A stretch of 12,859 bases of DNA, from contig DASVQK010000112.1 of the NCBI GenBank assembly GCA_036389105.1, positions 1-12,859 of the forward strand. The letters are read 5' to 3'. The translations under genes and the position numbers were made by a program. Positions 1 to 6,603 of this stretch are shown here, piece after piece. A model generated the notes under the pieces. It ran no database searches. It saw only the letters and a program-made list of their open reading frames with translations, and had not been told where the DNA came from. Numbering within the stretch: the first letter of the stretch is position 1; every line of letters starts with the position of its first letter. Source of the stretch: AC-37 sp036389105. Its GTDB lineage: Bacteria > Actinomycetota > Thermoleophilia > Solirubrobacterales > Thermoleophilaceae.

Positions 1-629
1 TCACGCACAAGTTCTCGATCGCCGGCCACGAGGGCTACATCACGGCGGGCATGTACGAGGACGGCTCGGTGGGCGAGATCTTCCTCACCGACATCGGCAA
101 GGAGGGCTCCACCCTCCGCGGGATGATGAACGCGTTCGCCACCTCGGTCTCGATCGCGCTCCAGTACGGCGTCCCGCTCGAGACGCTGGTGCGCAAGTTC
201 AGCTACATGCGCTTCGACCCGGAGGGGGCCACCGGGAACCCAGAGATCCCGTTCGCCAAGTCGATGCCCGACTACATCATGCGCTGGCTCGCCTCGCGCT
301 TCCTCGACGTGGACACCCAGGAGGAGCTAGGCATCCTCACGCCCGAGGTCCGCGCCCGGAAGGCGGCGCAGGAGGCGCTCATGCGCGGCGACACCGCGGC
401 GCCGGTGGTCGGCGAGCCCGCGAACGGGGGGAACGGCCACACGGGCAACGGCGGCAACGGCTCGCCCAAGCCCGCCTCGGCGGCGATGACCGACGAGCCG
501 CCGGTCATCCCGGCCAAGCTCCAGGGGCTCGATCTGGGCCCGGCCTGCGGGCAGTGCGGCGGGATGATGCAGCGAACGGGGAGCTGCTACACGTGCAGCA
601 GCTGCGGCAACAACACCGGCTGCGGGTAA
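1..629 (+). CDS. nrdJ: Adenosylcobalamin-dependent (class II) ribonucleotide reductase, C-terminal part
   Basis: The reading frame is open from base 3 and ends at TAA 627-629, so only about 209 C-terminal residues are present and the gene starts outside the window. The visible part begins with T-H-K-F-S-I-A-G-H-E-G-Y-I-T-A-G and continues through K-E-G-S-T-L-R-G-M, the A-L-Q-Y-G-V-P-L stretch and G-N-P-E-I-P-F-A-K-S. These are conserved in the C-terminal part of B12-dependent ribonucleotide reductases, which reduce ribonucleotides to deoxyribonucleotides in the cytoplasm without needing oxygen. After the catalytic barrel comes a flexible Gly/Asn-rich stretch (about 411-470), then a six-cysteine tail (about 546-626) containing C-G-Q-C and C-Y-T-C-S-S-C. 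In this family such a tail is thought to shuttle reducing equivalents to the active site. The gene is unrelated in role to its convergent neighbour. Family assignment is strong; the catalytic core lies outside the window. Confidence 0.95.
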   Translation, partial: THKFSIAGHEGYITAGMYEDGSVGEIFLTDIGKEGSTLRGMMNAFATSVSIALQYGVPLETLVRKFSYMRFDPEGATGNPEIPFAKSMPDYIMRWLASRFLDVDTQEELGILTPEVRARKAAQEALMRGDTAAPVVGEPANGGNGHTGNGGNGSPKPASAAMTDEPPVIPAKLQGLDLGPACGQCGGMMQRTGSCYTCSSCGNNTGCG

Positions 630-686
630 CCGGGGGGCTGCAAACCGTCGCCTCGCGGCGTCCTGGGGTCTCGGCCTGGCCCACCA

Positions 687-722
687 AGCCTTCGACCCTG
701 CGTCCTTGCGAGGCTCGGTTTT
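687..722 (+). terminator. Weak terminator-like hairpin after nrdJ
   Basis: In the 139-base gap between the convergent nrdJ and DUF2142 genes, AGCCT (687-691) pairs with AGGCT (711-715). A small inner GAC/GTC stem lies between them, and CGG then TTTT follows (719-722). The T run and its position about 60 bases after the nrdJ stop fit intrinsic termination. The stem is short and imperfect, so this is tentative. Nothing else convincing is seen between 630 and 768 apart from a repeated GGCCCACC (678-685 and 754-761). Confidence 0.25.
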
Positions 723-768
723 CGCACCCGGTTACGGCGTCGCTGCCAAGCCCGGCCCACCGACCTCG

Positions 769-2940
769 TCAACTGTAGAACCGCGTCAGCGCCAGCAGCT
801 GCGCCGCGTAGTCCAGCGTCATCATCGCCGTCGCCAGGCCGGCCGCCGCGTACGCCACGAAGCGGCGCGGGAGGGCCAGCAGGCTGCCGACCGTCAGGGT
901 CGCCAGGGCCGTAATCGCCGGGAAGGCGTAGCGGCCCTGCTCGGGTATGTAGCCGATGCGGGGCCCGTCGTCCGGGAAGTAGTAGGCGTGCACGCCGCCG
1001 ATCACGCCGGCGATGACCAGCGCCAGGACTATCAGGGGCAGCAGCAGGCGCCGGACCGCGTCGCGGCGGCGGACGAGGGTCGCCAGGAAGAGCGCCGCGA
1101 TCCCGACGGCGACAGCGGCGATCGCCCAGTAGACCCAGTCGGGGAATGTCATCGCGTACCAGCCGAAGGCGGCGAAGCCGCGCACGATCCAGAGGTCGAA
1201 GAACGGCCACGAGTAGCTCGGCCAGAACTCGGTCATGAACGACAGCTTGGGTAGGAACACCTGCCACAGGTAGGCGGCGAGGTCGAGCGGCTGGTCGAGG
1301 CCGGGCGCGTCGGATCCCGGCGCCCCTCCGCCGGGCGTCGTGACCGTCGAGCGGTGGAAGCTCGAGCTGACCGCCGACCACGTCGCGAACGCCGCTCCGG
1401 CCGTCACAGCGACCGCGGCACCGGGCCGCAGCCACGCGAGCCGGTCGCGGAGCCGCCACAGCATGGCCCCTAGCCCGACGATCGCGGCAGGGTAGAGCGC
1501 GAACCCCGTCCCCTTCATGAGCGGGGTCACCACGAGCATCGCGCCAGTCGCCAGCGCCAGGCGCACCGTCAGGCCGCGCATCAGCCCCCGGACCAGCAGG
1601 TAGACCAGGACCGCCGCCGCGGCGTTCACGCCCATGTCGTTGTTCACGACGCCCGACATGAAGCCGAACATCGGCTGGAAGGCCACGAGCAGCCCCGCCG
1701 CCGCCGCCAGCAGCGGTCTTCGCGGCAGCAGCTCGCGCGCGATCGCCACGGCGCAGGCGGCCACGATCGCCCCCAGCAGCGCCGACATCATTCGCATCGC
1801 CCACAGCTCCGAGAAGATCGAGGCCCCGCCGACCGCCTCGTACGACGGCACGAGCAGCGAGTAGTAGAGCGGCGAGTGCAGCGCGGTGGACGTCGCCTGC
1901 CGACCGGCGTCGTCGCGCGCCAGCGGCCCGTCGCCTCCGCCCGCGCCGCGGCCGCGCCACTCGCGCTCCACGTCGGGCAGCCACGGCGGCTTGCCGTCTC
2001 CCCGCTCGTTGGACGTCAGCGTCCGCAGCTCGTCGAGGGCGCGGCGCTCGTCCGCGGAGTAGGCGGGCCGCGGCACGTTCGACGGGGCGCGCCCCGTCTC
2101 CGCCAGATACTGGCCGTACGCGAAGTGGTCCGGCTCGTCGGGCGCGTCGAAGGCAGGCGTGATCAACGACCAGGCGGCGGCATTCAGGAACGCGAGCAGG
2201 GCAACGGACCCGGCCAGTCCGAGGCGCCGGGTGACTTGGCCCCCGCCCGCCGTGGCCATCAGCCGCACCCCCGCGTACATCAGCGCCGGCATCATCAGCG
2301 CGAGGATCGCCACGTACGTCCAGCGCCCCACGAACCCCGGCCGGAACAGGCTCGCGCGCAGGAGGATCTTCCCGGCCAGCGACGCGACGCTCCGCCTCTC
2401 CCCCACCGGCGGCCGGAACCACACGGCGATCCGCGCCGCCAGGGGCCTGCCCACGGCGGTGGCGGGCCGGTCGTTCAGCTGGAGCCCGCCCTCCCCGCCG
2501 AAGAAGACGTGGTCGCCGCCGGAGCGCACGCAGATCGTGCCGGGCGTGAAGTCCGGGCTGTCGGGCCGGCGGGGGATCGGGAAGTCGATCTTCGCCCGCC
2601 CGACCGTCGGCCCCTGGAGCGGGCGCGGCGAGCGCACGACCGGCTGGCCGCGCAGCCGCAGCTCCATCGACAGCGGCGGTCGCGGTCCGGTGTTCACCTC
2701 CAGCTCGATCCGGCCGGTGCCGGCGGGGATCCGCTGCTCGGCGGTGCACAGCACCTGCCCCGGCCCGAGCTCCGCCGGGAAAGACCGCGTTCGGATGCTG
2801 TTAGTGCCGGTGTAGAAGTCCCGCGGCACCAGCACCGACACCGCGATCGCCACGGCGGCGAGCGCGCCGATCGCCGCCGCCGCCAGCCACACGCGCCCGT
2901 CCCCCGGGAACGGCGCCGCCAGGCGGCCGCGAAGCCTCAC
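769..2940 (-). CDS. DUF2142-type polytopic membrane protein, probable GT-C-like glycosyltransferase
   Basis: A 723-residue membrane protein. Helix 1 spans about residues 17-38. A long beta-rich, non-membrane stretch follows (about 41-205), then around ten hydrophobic segments from about 207 to 715. The signature P-D-E-P-D-H-F-A-Y (residues 267-275), just after a membrane helix, together with H-S-P-L-Y-Y (355-360) and Q-G-R-Y (668-671), is typical of DUF2142 (PF09913) proteins. These resemble GT-C transferases, which use polyprenyl-phosphate sugars outside the membrane. The acidic D-E-P-D motif would sit at the outer face, where GT-C enzymes bind metal or the acceptor. The start is GTG 2938-2940, only 21 bases after the stop of the upstream GT2 gene, so the two form an operon in which the GT2 could supply the lipid-linked donor. 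The start lies in a 17-base tandem duplication. Donor and acceptor cannot be read from the sequence, and catalytic activity is inferred from fold resemblance only. Confidence 0.8.
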   Translation of the reverse strand: MRLRGRLAAPFPGDGRVWLAAAAIGALAAVAIAVSVLVPRDFYTGTNSIRTRSFPAELGPGQVLCTAEQRIPAGTGRIELEVNTGPRPPLSMELRLRGQPVVRSPRPLQGPTVGRAKIDFPIPRRPDSPDFTPGTICVRSGGDHVFFGGEGGLQLNDRPATAVGRPLAARIAVWFRPPVGERRSVASLAGKILLRASLFRPGFVGRWTYVAILALMMPALMYAGVRLMATAGGGQVTRRLGLAGSVALLAFLNAAAWSLITPAFDAPDEPDHFAYGQYLAETGRAPSNVPRPAYSADERRALDELRTLTSNERGDGKPPWLPDVEREWRGRGAGGGDGPLARDDAGRQATSTALHSPLYYSLLVPSYEAVGGASIFSELWAMRMMSALLGAIVAACAVAIARELLPRRPLLAAAAGLLVAFQPMFGFMSGVVNNDMGVNAAAAVLVYLLVRGLMRGLTVRLALATGAMLVVTPLMKGTGFALYPAAIVGLGAMLWRLRDRLAWLRPGAAVAVTAGAAFATWSAVSSSFHRSTVTTPGGGAPGSDAPGLDQPLDLAAYLWQVFLPKLSFMTEFWPSYSWPFFDLWIVRGFAAFGWYAMTFPDWVYWAIAAVAVGIAALFLATLVRRRDAVRRLLLPLIVLALVIAGVIGGVHAYYFPDDGPRIGYIPEQGRYAFPAITALATLTVGSLLALPRRFVAYAAAGLATAMMTLDYAAQLLALTRFYS

Positions 2941-2957
2941 CGGCCGCGCAGGCTCAC
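2924..2957 (-). repeat. 17-base tandem duplication across the start of the DUF2142 gene
   Basis: On the minus strand, bases 2957-2941 (GTGAGCCTGCGCGGCCG) and 2940-2924 (GTGAGGCTTCGCGGCCG) are adjacent copies matching at 15 of 17 positions. Each begins with GTG. The first GTG opens only a six-codon frame ending in TGA at 2939-2937, which overlaps the second GTG as GTGA. The second GTG is the start used here because only it is in frame with the long gene. Neither copy has a strong AGGAGG-like ribosome binding site, so reinitiation or coupling from the upstream gene is plausible. Confidence 0.6.
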
Positions 2958-2961
2958 CGCG

Positions 2962-4143
2962 TCACCGCTCGCGGCGGAGGCCCAGGATGCTCAGCAGGAA
3001 CGAGGAGAAGAAGACCTGCACGCCCACGATGACGAGCGTCGCCGCCACCACCGACAGCCGCTGCTCCGACAGCCCGCCGAAGCCGCGGTCGATCCACTTC
3101 GCGACGATCACGCCGCCCATCACGAGCCCGGCGGCGATCACGCCGCCGCCCACCAGCAGCCCGTGCTCCAGCCGGAAGCGCGCGCGCATGCGGTCGAACC
3201 ACGGGTCGCGCTCGCCCATGAAGTAGGTGCCGTACGCGTGGGCGCACAGGCCCAGGGCCACCACCTGCACCCCGACGATCACGAGCAGTGCCCCGGCGAT
3301 CAGCGTGTGGATGTCCCACACGCGCCCCAGCACGCTCACGTTGGCCAGCACCGTGGCCGCGACCAGCGTGCCGATGACCGTCATGGCGGCGCCCGGGATC
3401 ACGAACAGGTGAGTGGGGCTGTGCACGAGCAGGTAGCGCAGGTGGCGCCAGCCGTCGCTGAAGCGCGCCAGCTTCGACTCGCCCTCGCGCGGGTGGTACT
3501 CGATAGGCACCTCGCGGATGACCAAGCTCTCCTTGGCAGCGCGGACGACCATCTCGGAGGCGAACTCCATCCCGGTCGTGCGCAGGTCGAGCCGCTCCAG
3601 CGCCTGCCGCGTGACCGCGCGCATCCCGCAGTGCGCGTCGCGGACCCCGGCGCCGAACATCAGGTTGAGCATCCCGGTGAGCGCGGGATTGCCCACGTAG
3701 CGGTGTAGCCGCGGCATCGCGCCGGGGCGGATGCTGCTCATGCGGTCGCCCAACACGAGGTCGGCCCCGCCCTCCAGCGCCTGCACGAAGCGCGGGATGT
3801 CACCGAGGTCGTAGGTCAGGTCGGCGTCCGCCATCACCACGTACTCGCCCCGGGCTGCCGCCAGCCCGGCCAGGTAGGCGCTGCCGTAGCCGCGTCGGGG
3901 CTCGTGCACGACGTGCGCGCCGGCGCGCTCCGCCAGCGCGGCACTCCCGTCGGCGGAGTCGTTGTCCACGACGATCACCTCGCCGGCCAGCCCCGCCTCG
4001 TCGAGGGCGCGGCGGGCGGCCGCCACGCAGCGCTCGATGCTGGCCGCCTCGTTCAGGCACGGGATGACCACGGACACCCGCGGGCTCCCGGGAGCGGAGG
4101 CCGTCGCGGGCGAGGGGGCGTATGTCTGCGGGCTCGCGCTCAT
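2962..4143 (-). CDS. Family 2 glycosyltransferase, DPM1-like, with four C-terminal membrane helices
   Basis: From ATG 4141-4143 the product is 393 residues, giving a short low-complexity N-terminus followed directly by the GT2 fold. The frame is open to 4227, but the extra 28 residues are Arg-rich and lie in what looks like promoter DNA, so the internal ATG was chosen. GT2 landmarks are V-S-V-V-I-P-C-L-N-E (23-32), V-V-D-N-D-S-A-D-G (58-66), the metal-binding D106-A-D108, and the E-F-A-S-E helix (193-197) with R-E-G-E-S-K-L (219-225). These are typical of enzymes that move a hexose from a nucleotide sugar to polyprenyl phosphate, as dolichol-phosphate mannose synthase does. Four hydrophobic segments follow (about 245-268, 280-302, 331-349, 363-388). 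The gene is followed after 21 bases by the DUF2142 gene, which could use the lipid-linked sugar at the outer face. The actual sugar is unknown. Confidence 0.85.
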   Translation of the reverse strand: MSASPQTYAPSPATASAPGSPRVSVVIPCLNEAASIERCVAAARRALDEAGLAGEVIVVDNDSADGSAALAERAGAHVVHEPRRGYGSAYLAGLAAARGEYVVMADADLTYDLGDIPRFVQALEGGADLVLGDRMSSIRPGAMPRLHRYVGNPALTGMLNLMFGAGVRDAHCGMRAVTRQALERLDLRTTGMEFASEMVVRAAKESLVIREVPIEYHPREGESKLARFSDGWRHLRYLLVHSPTHLFVIPGAAMTVIGTLVAATVLANVSVLGRVWDIHTLIAGALLVIVGVQVVALGLCAHAYGTYFMGERDPWFDRMRARFRLEHGLLVGGGVIAAGLVMGGVIVAKWIDRGFGGLSEQRLSVVAATLVIVGVQVFFSSFLLSILGLRRER

Positions 4144-4379
4144 GTCTCTACCGCGAGGCGTGCGAAGCGCTGCTCGGCGGGGACGCGCTCGGCCCGCGAT
4201 GCTACCCCAGCCCTGTGGAGAGCGCACGGGGTGGCTGATCCTAGAGTTCCGCCGGTGCGCGACCGAACGATCCGGGTGGGCACGATGCGGGCGGTCCGGG
4301 CCATCCTGCTCTCAAACCCGCGCGGGCGTCCGGCGGACCGCTTCCGCGATGCGATCGACGGCGGGCCGGCCGCCGGCAC
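4144..4379. promoter_or_regulatory. Divergent intergenic region between the GT2-DUF2142 and GT2-GT4 operons
   Basis: These 236 bases separate two gene pairs reading outward, so promoters for both are expected here. On the minus strand TAGCAT (4204-4199) is a possible -10 element about 55 bases before the GT2 start. On the plus strand TAGAGT (4242-4247) lies in the least GC-rich stretch of the gap and could be a -10 element. No good -35 match is seen for either at 16-18 bases. Bases 4285-4383 may encode a small leader ORF. Placement of the promoters is inference from position and base composition. Confidence 0.3.
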
Positions 4380-4383
4380 GTGA
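4285..4383 (+). CDS. Possible 32-residue leader ORF overlapping the downstream GT2 start
   Basis: ATG 4285-4287 opens a 32-codon frame that ends in TGA 4381-4383. It overlaps the downstream GTG start as GTGA, the classic arrangement for translational coupling. The codons show roughly 80% GC at first, 68% at second and 90% at third positions (counted by hand), the pattern of real genes in this genome rather than of noncoding DNA. There is no clear AGGAGG; G-G-G-T-G-G-G lies just upstream. In-frame GTG codons at 4276 and 4231 are alternative starts. The product is basic, with no recognised motif. It could be a leader peptide or chance. Confidence 0.2.
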   Translation: MRAVRAILLSNPRGRPADRFRDAIDGGPAAGT

Positions 4384-5336
4384 CGCGCGTCTGCGGGGTG
4401 ATCCCGACGATCGGGCGGCGGGAGCTCCTGCGTCAGTGCCTGGACGCCATGCGCGCGCAGACCCGCCCGGTGGCCGAGCTCCTGGTGCTGGACAACGGCT
4501 CCGACGACGGGACGCGCGACGAGCTGGCCGCGATGACCGACGTGCGCCACGTCCGCACCCCGGCCAGGAGCGGCAGCGCGGGCGCCTTCCGAGCCGCGAT
4601 CGAGGCTGCGACGGCCCTCGACGTGGACTGGCTGTGGCTGATGGACGACGACGGCGAGCCGCTGCCGGACGCGCTCGAGCGGCTGCTGTCGTCGCCGCTG
4701 GCCGAGGATCCCGCGGTGGCCGCCCTGTCACCCGCGGTGATCGGGCCGGACGGCCGGATCGACGTACTGCACCGCGGCTTCATGGGGCGGCTGATGCGTC
4801 CGCTGCCCGCCGAGGAGTACAGGCCCGGTACGGCGCCGCGGCTGGGCTTCTCGTCGTTCAACGGGATGCTGGTCCGCGCGGAGGCGGCGCGCGCAGCCGG
4901 CCCGCCGCTGGCGGAGATGTACACCCAGGGCGACGACGTGGAGTGGTCGCTGCGCCTGCGCAGGCACGGCGAGCTGCGGCTGATCCCGGAGAGCCGCGTG
5001 CTGCACAAGGCGCTGGTCGGGGGCGTCAGCACCCGCCGCAGCCGCTTCTGGAACCGGGTGTTCGGCGTCAGCTACCAGGCGGCGCCGTTCGAGGACTTCT
5101 GGAGGACGCTCCATTTGGTACGGAACTTCGTCTGGATCCGCTATCACCACGGCGATCCCGGCCGCGGCGCCTACCTCTGGACGGCCGGCGCGTACGCGAT
5201 CAGGTCGCTCCTGTACGAGGACCGCGCGCTGCGCCGCATCCCGTGGATCTTCCGCGCGGCGACCCGCGGGCGACGCGGACAGCCGCTGGGCCTGACCGGA
5301 ACCGACTGGCGGCGGACGATCGACGCGGGGCATTAG
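4380..5336 (+). CDS. Family 2 glycosyltransferase, rhamnosyl/galactofuranosyl-transferase-like
   Basis: A 318-residue soluble GT2 enzyme. It has V-C-G-V-I-P-T-I-G-R (4-13), V-L-D-N-G-S-D-D-G-T (36-45), then W-L-W-L-M-D-D-D-G-E-P (84-94), whose D89-D90-D91 would bind the metal and nucleotide sugar. G-D-D-V-E-W-S-L-R (184-192) matches the position of the acceptor-activating acidic motif. The W-L-W-x-M-D-D-D-x-x-P pattern followed by an acidic D-x-E motif is common in WbbL-like rhamnosyltransferases and in galactofuranosyltransferases such as GlfT. Both build cell-wall or surface glycans from activated sugars in the cytoplasm. No membrane helix is evident. The start is GTG 4380-4382 with no clear Shine-Dalgarno; it overlaps the stop of a possible small ORF. 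The GT4 gene begins six bases after its stop, so the two are cotranscribed. Substrates are not determinable from the sequence. Confidence 0.85.
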   Translation: MTRVCGVIPTIGRRELLRQCLDAMRAQTRPVAELLVLDNGSDDGTRDELAAMTDVRHVRTPARSGSAGAFRAAIEAATALDVDWLWLMDDDGEPLPDALERLLSSPLAEDPAVAALSPAVIGPDGRIDVLHRGFMGRLMRPLPAEEYRPGTAPRLGFSSFNGMLVRAEAARAAGPPLAEMYTQGDDVEWSLRLRRHGELRLIPESRVLHKALVGGVSTRRSRFWNRVFGVSYQAAPFEDFWRTLHLVRNFVWIRYHHGDPGRGAYLWTAGAYAIRSLLYEDRALRRIPWIFRAATRGRRGQPLGLTGTDWRRTIDAGH

Positions 5337-5342
5337 GGCCGC

Positions 5343-6524
5343 GTGCGGATCCTGTTCGTGTCGCACTACGCGCTGCCGCACACCGGCGGCATCGAGGTGG
5401 CCGTCGACGCCCTCGCCCGCCGCCTGCGGGCGCGCGGGCACGAGGTGACGCACGTGGCGTCGGGCGCCCTGCGCCGGGGCGAGGGGCCACCTGCCGACGA
5501 CGTTCCCTACCGGGTGGTGCGCGTGCGCGCCTCCAACGTGCTCGAGGCGCGCGCCGGGGTGCCGGTGCCGATCTTCGGGCCCGGCCTGGTCGCGGTGCTA
5601 CGCCGGGAGCTCGCGCGCTGCGACGTGGTGCACGCCCACGGCTTCCTCTACGCCGGGTCCGCTGTCGCGTTCGCGCTGGCTCGGCGGTCGCGCGGGGCGC
5701 CGGCGCGGGTGCTGACCGAGCACGTGGGCCACGTGGCCTACGAGCGGCGGCTGCTGGACCGGGTGCAGGCGGCGGCCATCGCCACGCTGGGACGGGCCAC
5801 GGCACGCGGCGCCGACGCGATCACCGCCTACAGCGAGCGGGTGCTGACCGAGCTGGGCGCGCTGGCGCCGAGCGTCCGGCTCGAGCGGATCGAGAACGGC
5901 GTGGACACGGAGCTCTACCGCCCGCCCGCGGCCGGCGAGCGCGAGCGGCTGCGGGCGGAGCTGCGGTGGGACGAGGCCCCGCGGGCGCTGTTCGTGGGCC
6001 GCGCCGTGGCCAAGAAGGGGCTGGACCTGGCGCTGGACGCGGCGCGAGCCGGCGGCGGAGCCTTCCGGCTGGCGGTGGTGGCCCCGCGCGGGGCGATGCC
6101 GGCCGCCGCCCCGCACGTGGACGCCCTCGGCGCCCTGCCCCGGGAGCGCGTGGCCGAGGTCTACCGCGCGGCGGACGCCTTCCTGCTGCCCTCGCGCGGC
6201 GAGGGCTTCCCGCTGAGCGTGCAGGAGGCGATGGCCAGCGGCCTTCCGGTGGTCCTGGCGCACGATCCGAGCTACGTGGAGACCCTGGCGGGCGCGGGCG
6301 ACGGCGCACGGCTGGTCGAGCCGAGCCCCCGCGCGCTGGCCGAGGAGCTGACACGGCTGACCGGCGATCCGGAGGCGGCCGCGGCTGCCGGCCGGGCCGC
6401 ATTGGCGCACGCGCGAACGTCGTTCTCCTGGGATCGCGCGGTCGAGGCCCACGAGCGTCTGTACGAAGACGTCCGCAACGCGGGAGCTATTGCGACCGGC
6501 GGTGTTACAGACATAGAGTCGTAA
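5343..6524 (+). CDS. Family 4 glycosyltransferase (GT-B fold)
   Basis: A 393-residue retaining glycosyltransferase. The N-terminal Rossmann half begins M-R-I-L-F-V-S-H-Y and carries the P-H-T-G-G-I-E loop (12-18) and H-A-H-G-F (97-101). The C-terminal half has N-G-V-D (185-188), F-V-G-R-A-V-A-K-K-G (217-226), and the hallmark E-G-F-P-L-S-V-Q-E (287-295). That last motif is the E-x7-E signature, whose glutamates contact the nucleotide-sugar donor. The enzyme acts in the cytoplasm, probably at the membrane face, adding a sugar to a lipid-linked or soluble acceptor. The start is GTG 5343-5345, preceded closely by AGGG, six bases after the GT2 stop. The last 20 or so codons are less GC-rich and contain a possible promoter and inverted repeat for the next gene. 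Length and motifs are normal for the family; the sugar is unknown. Confidence 0.9.
   Translation: MRILFVSHYALPHTGGIEVAVDALARRLRARGHEVTHVASGALRRGEGPPADDVPYRVVRVRASNVLEARAGVPVPIFGPGLVAVLRRELARCDVVHAHGFLYAGSAVAFALARRSRGAPARVLTEHVGHVAYERRLLDRVQAAAIATLGRATARGADAITAYSERVLTELGALAPSVRLERIENGVDTELYRPPAAGERERLRAELRWDEAPRALFVGRAVAKKGLDLALDAARAGGGAFRLAVVAPRGAMPAAAPHVDALGALPRERVAEVYRAADAFLLPSRGEGFPLSVQEAMASGLPVVLAHDPSYVETLAGAGDGARLVEPSPRALAEELTRLTGDPEAAAAAGRAALAHARTSFSWDRAVEAHERLYEDVRNAGAIATGGVTDIES
6490..6519 (+). promoter_or_regulatory. Candidate sigma-70-like promoter for the secreted propeller gene
   Basis: TTGCGA (6490-6495) and TAGAGT (6514-6519), 18 bases apart, match the -35 and -10 consensus at four of six positions each. 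They sit in a locally AT-richer stretch at the very end of the GT4 gene, about 85 bases before the next start. The spacing and composition make it the best promoter candidate in the window, but this is pattern matching only. Confidence 0.35.
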
Positions 6525-6525
6525 C
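6504..6525 (+). repeat. Inverted repeat over the candidate -10 element
   Basis: GTTACAGAC (6504-6512) and GTCGTAAC (6518-6525) form an inverted repeat with perfect five-base outer arms (GTTAC/GTAAC), an AC/GT inner pair and a one-base bulge. It spans the putative -10 TAGAGT and the GT4 stop codon. It could be an operator for a dimeric repressor or a weak hairpin; five-base arms also arise by chance. Confidence 0.3.
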
Positions 6526-6603
6526 GAGCGGACGCGGGTTGAGGACCGTCCGCGAGCGCCGATAACCCAAAGGGAGCCGTACCCCACCCCCACCTGGAGC
6601 AGG

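Noticed and set aside
587..2749. Open frame of 720 codons on the minus strand overlapping the DUF2142 gene and the nrdJ end
   Set aside because: Composition is Arg/Ala/Gly-rich with no membrane pattern or motif; it is an out-of-frame shadow of the DUF2142 gene.
1876..3708. Long open frame of 610 codons on the plus strand, antisense to the DUF2142 and GT2 genes
   Set aside because: Its product is Arg/His/Pro/Gln-rich low complexity with no motif, and it crosses the junction of two well-supported genes. It is a GC-driven shadow frame.
4144..4227. Upstream extension of the DPM1-like GT2 to an earlier start
   Set aside because: The extra 28 residues are Arg/Pro-rich and unlike the family N-terminus, and the DNA holds a possible -10 element; the ATG at 4143 fits better.
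3962..6565. Long open frame of 867 codons on the plus strand across the divergent region and both plus-strand glycosyltransferases
   Set aside because: The product is Arg/Ala/Gly-rich without recognisable domains, while the overlapping frames show clear GT2 and GT4 motifs.
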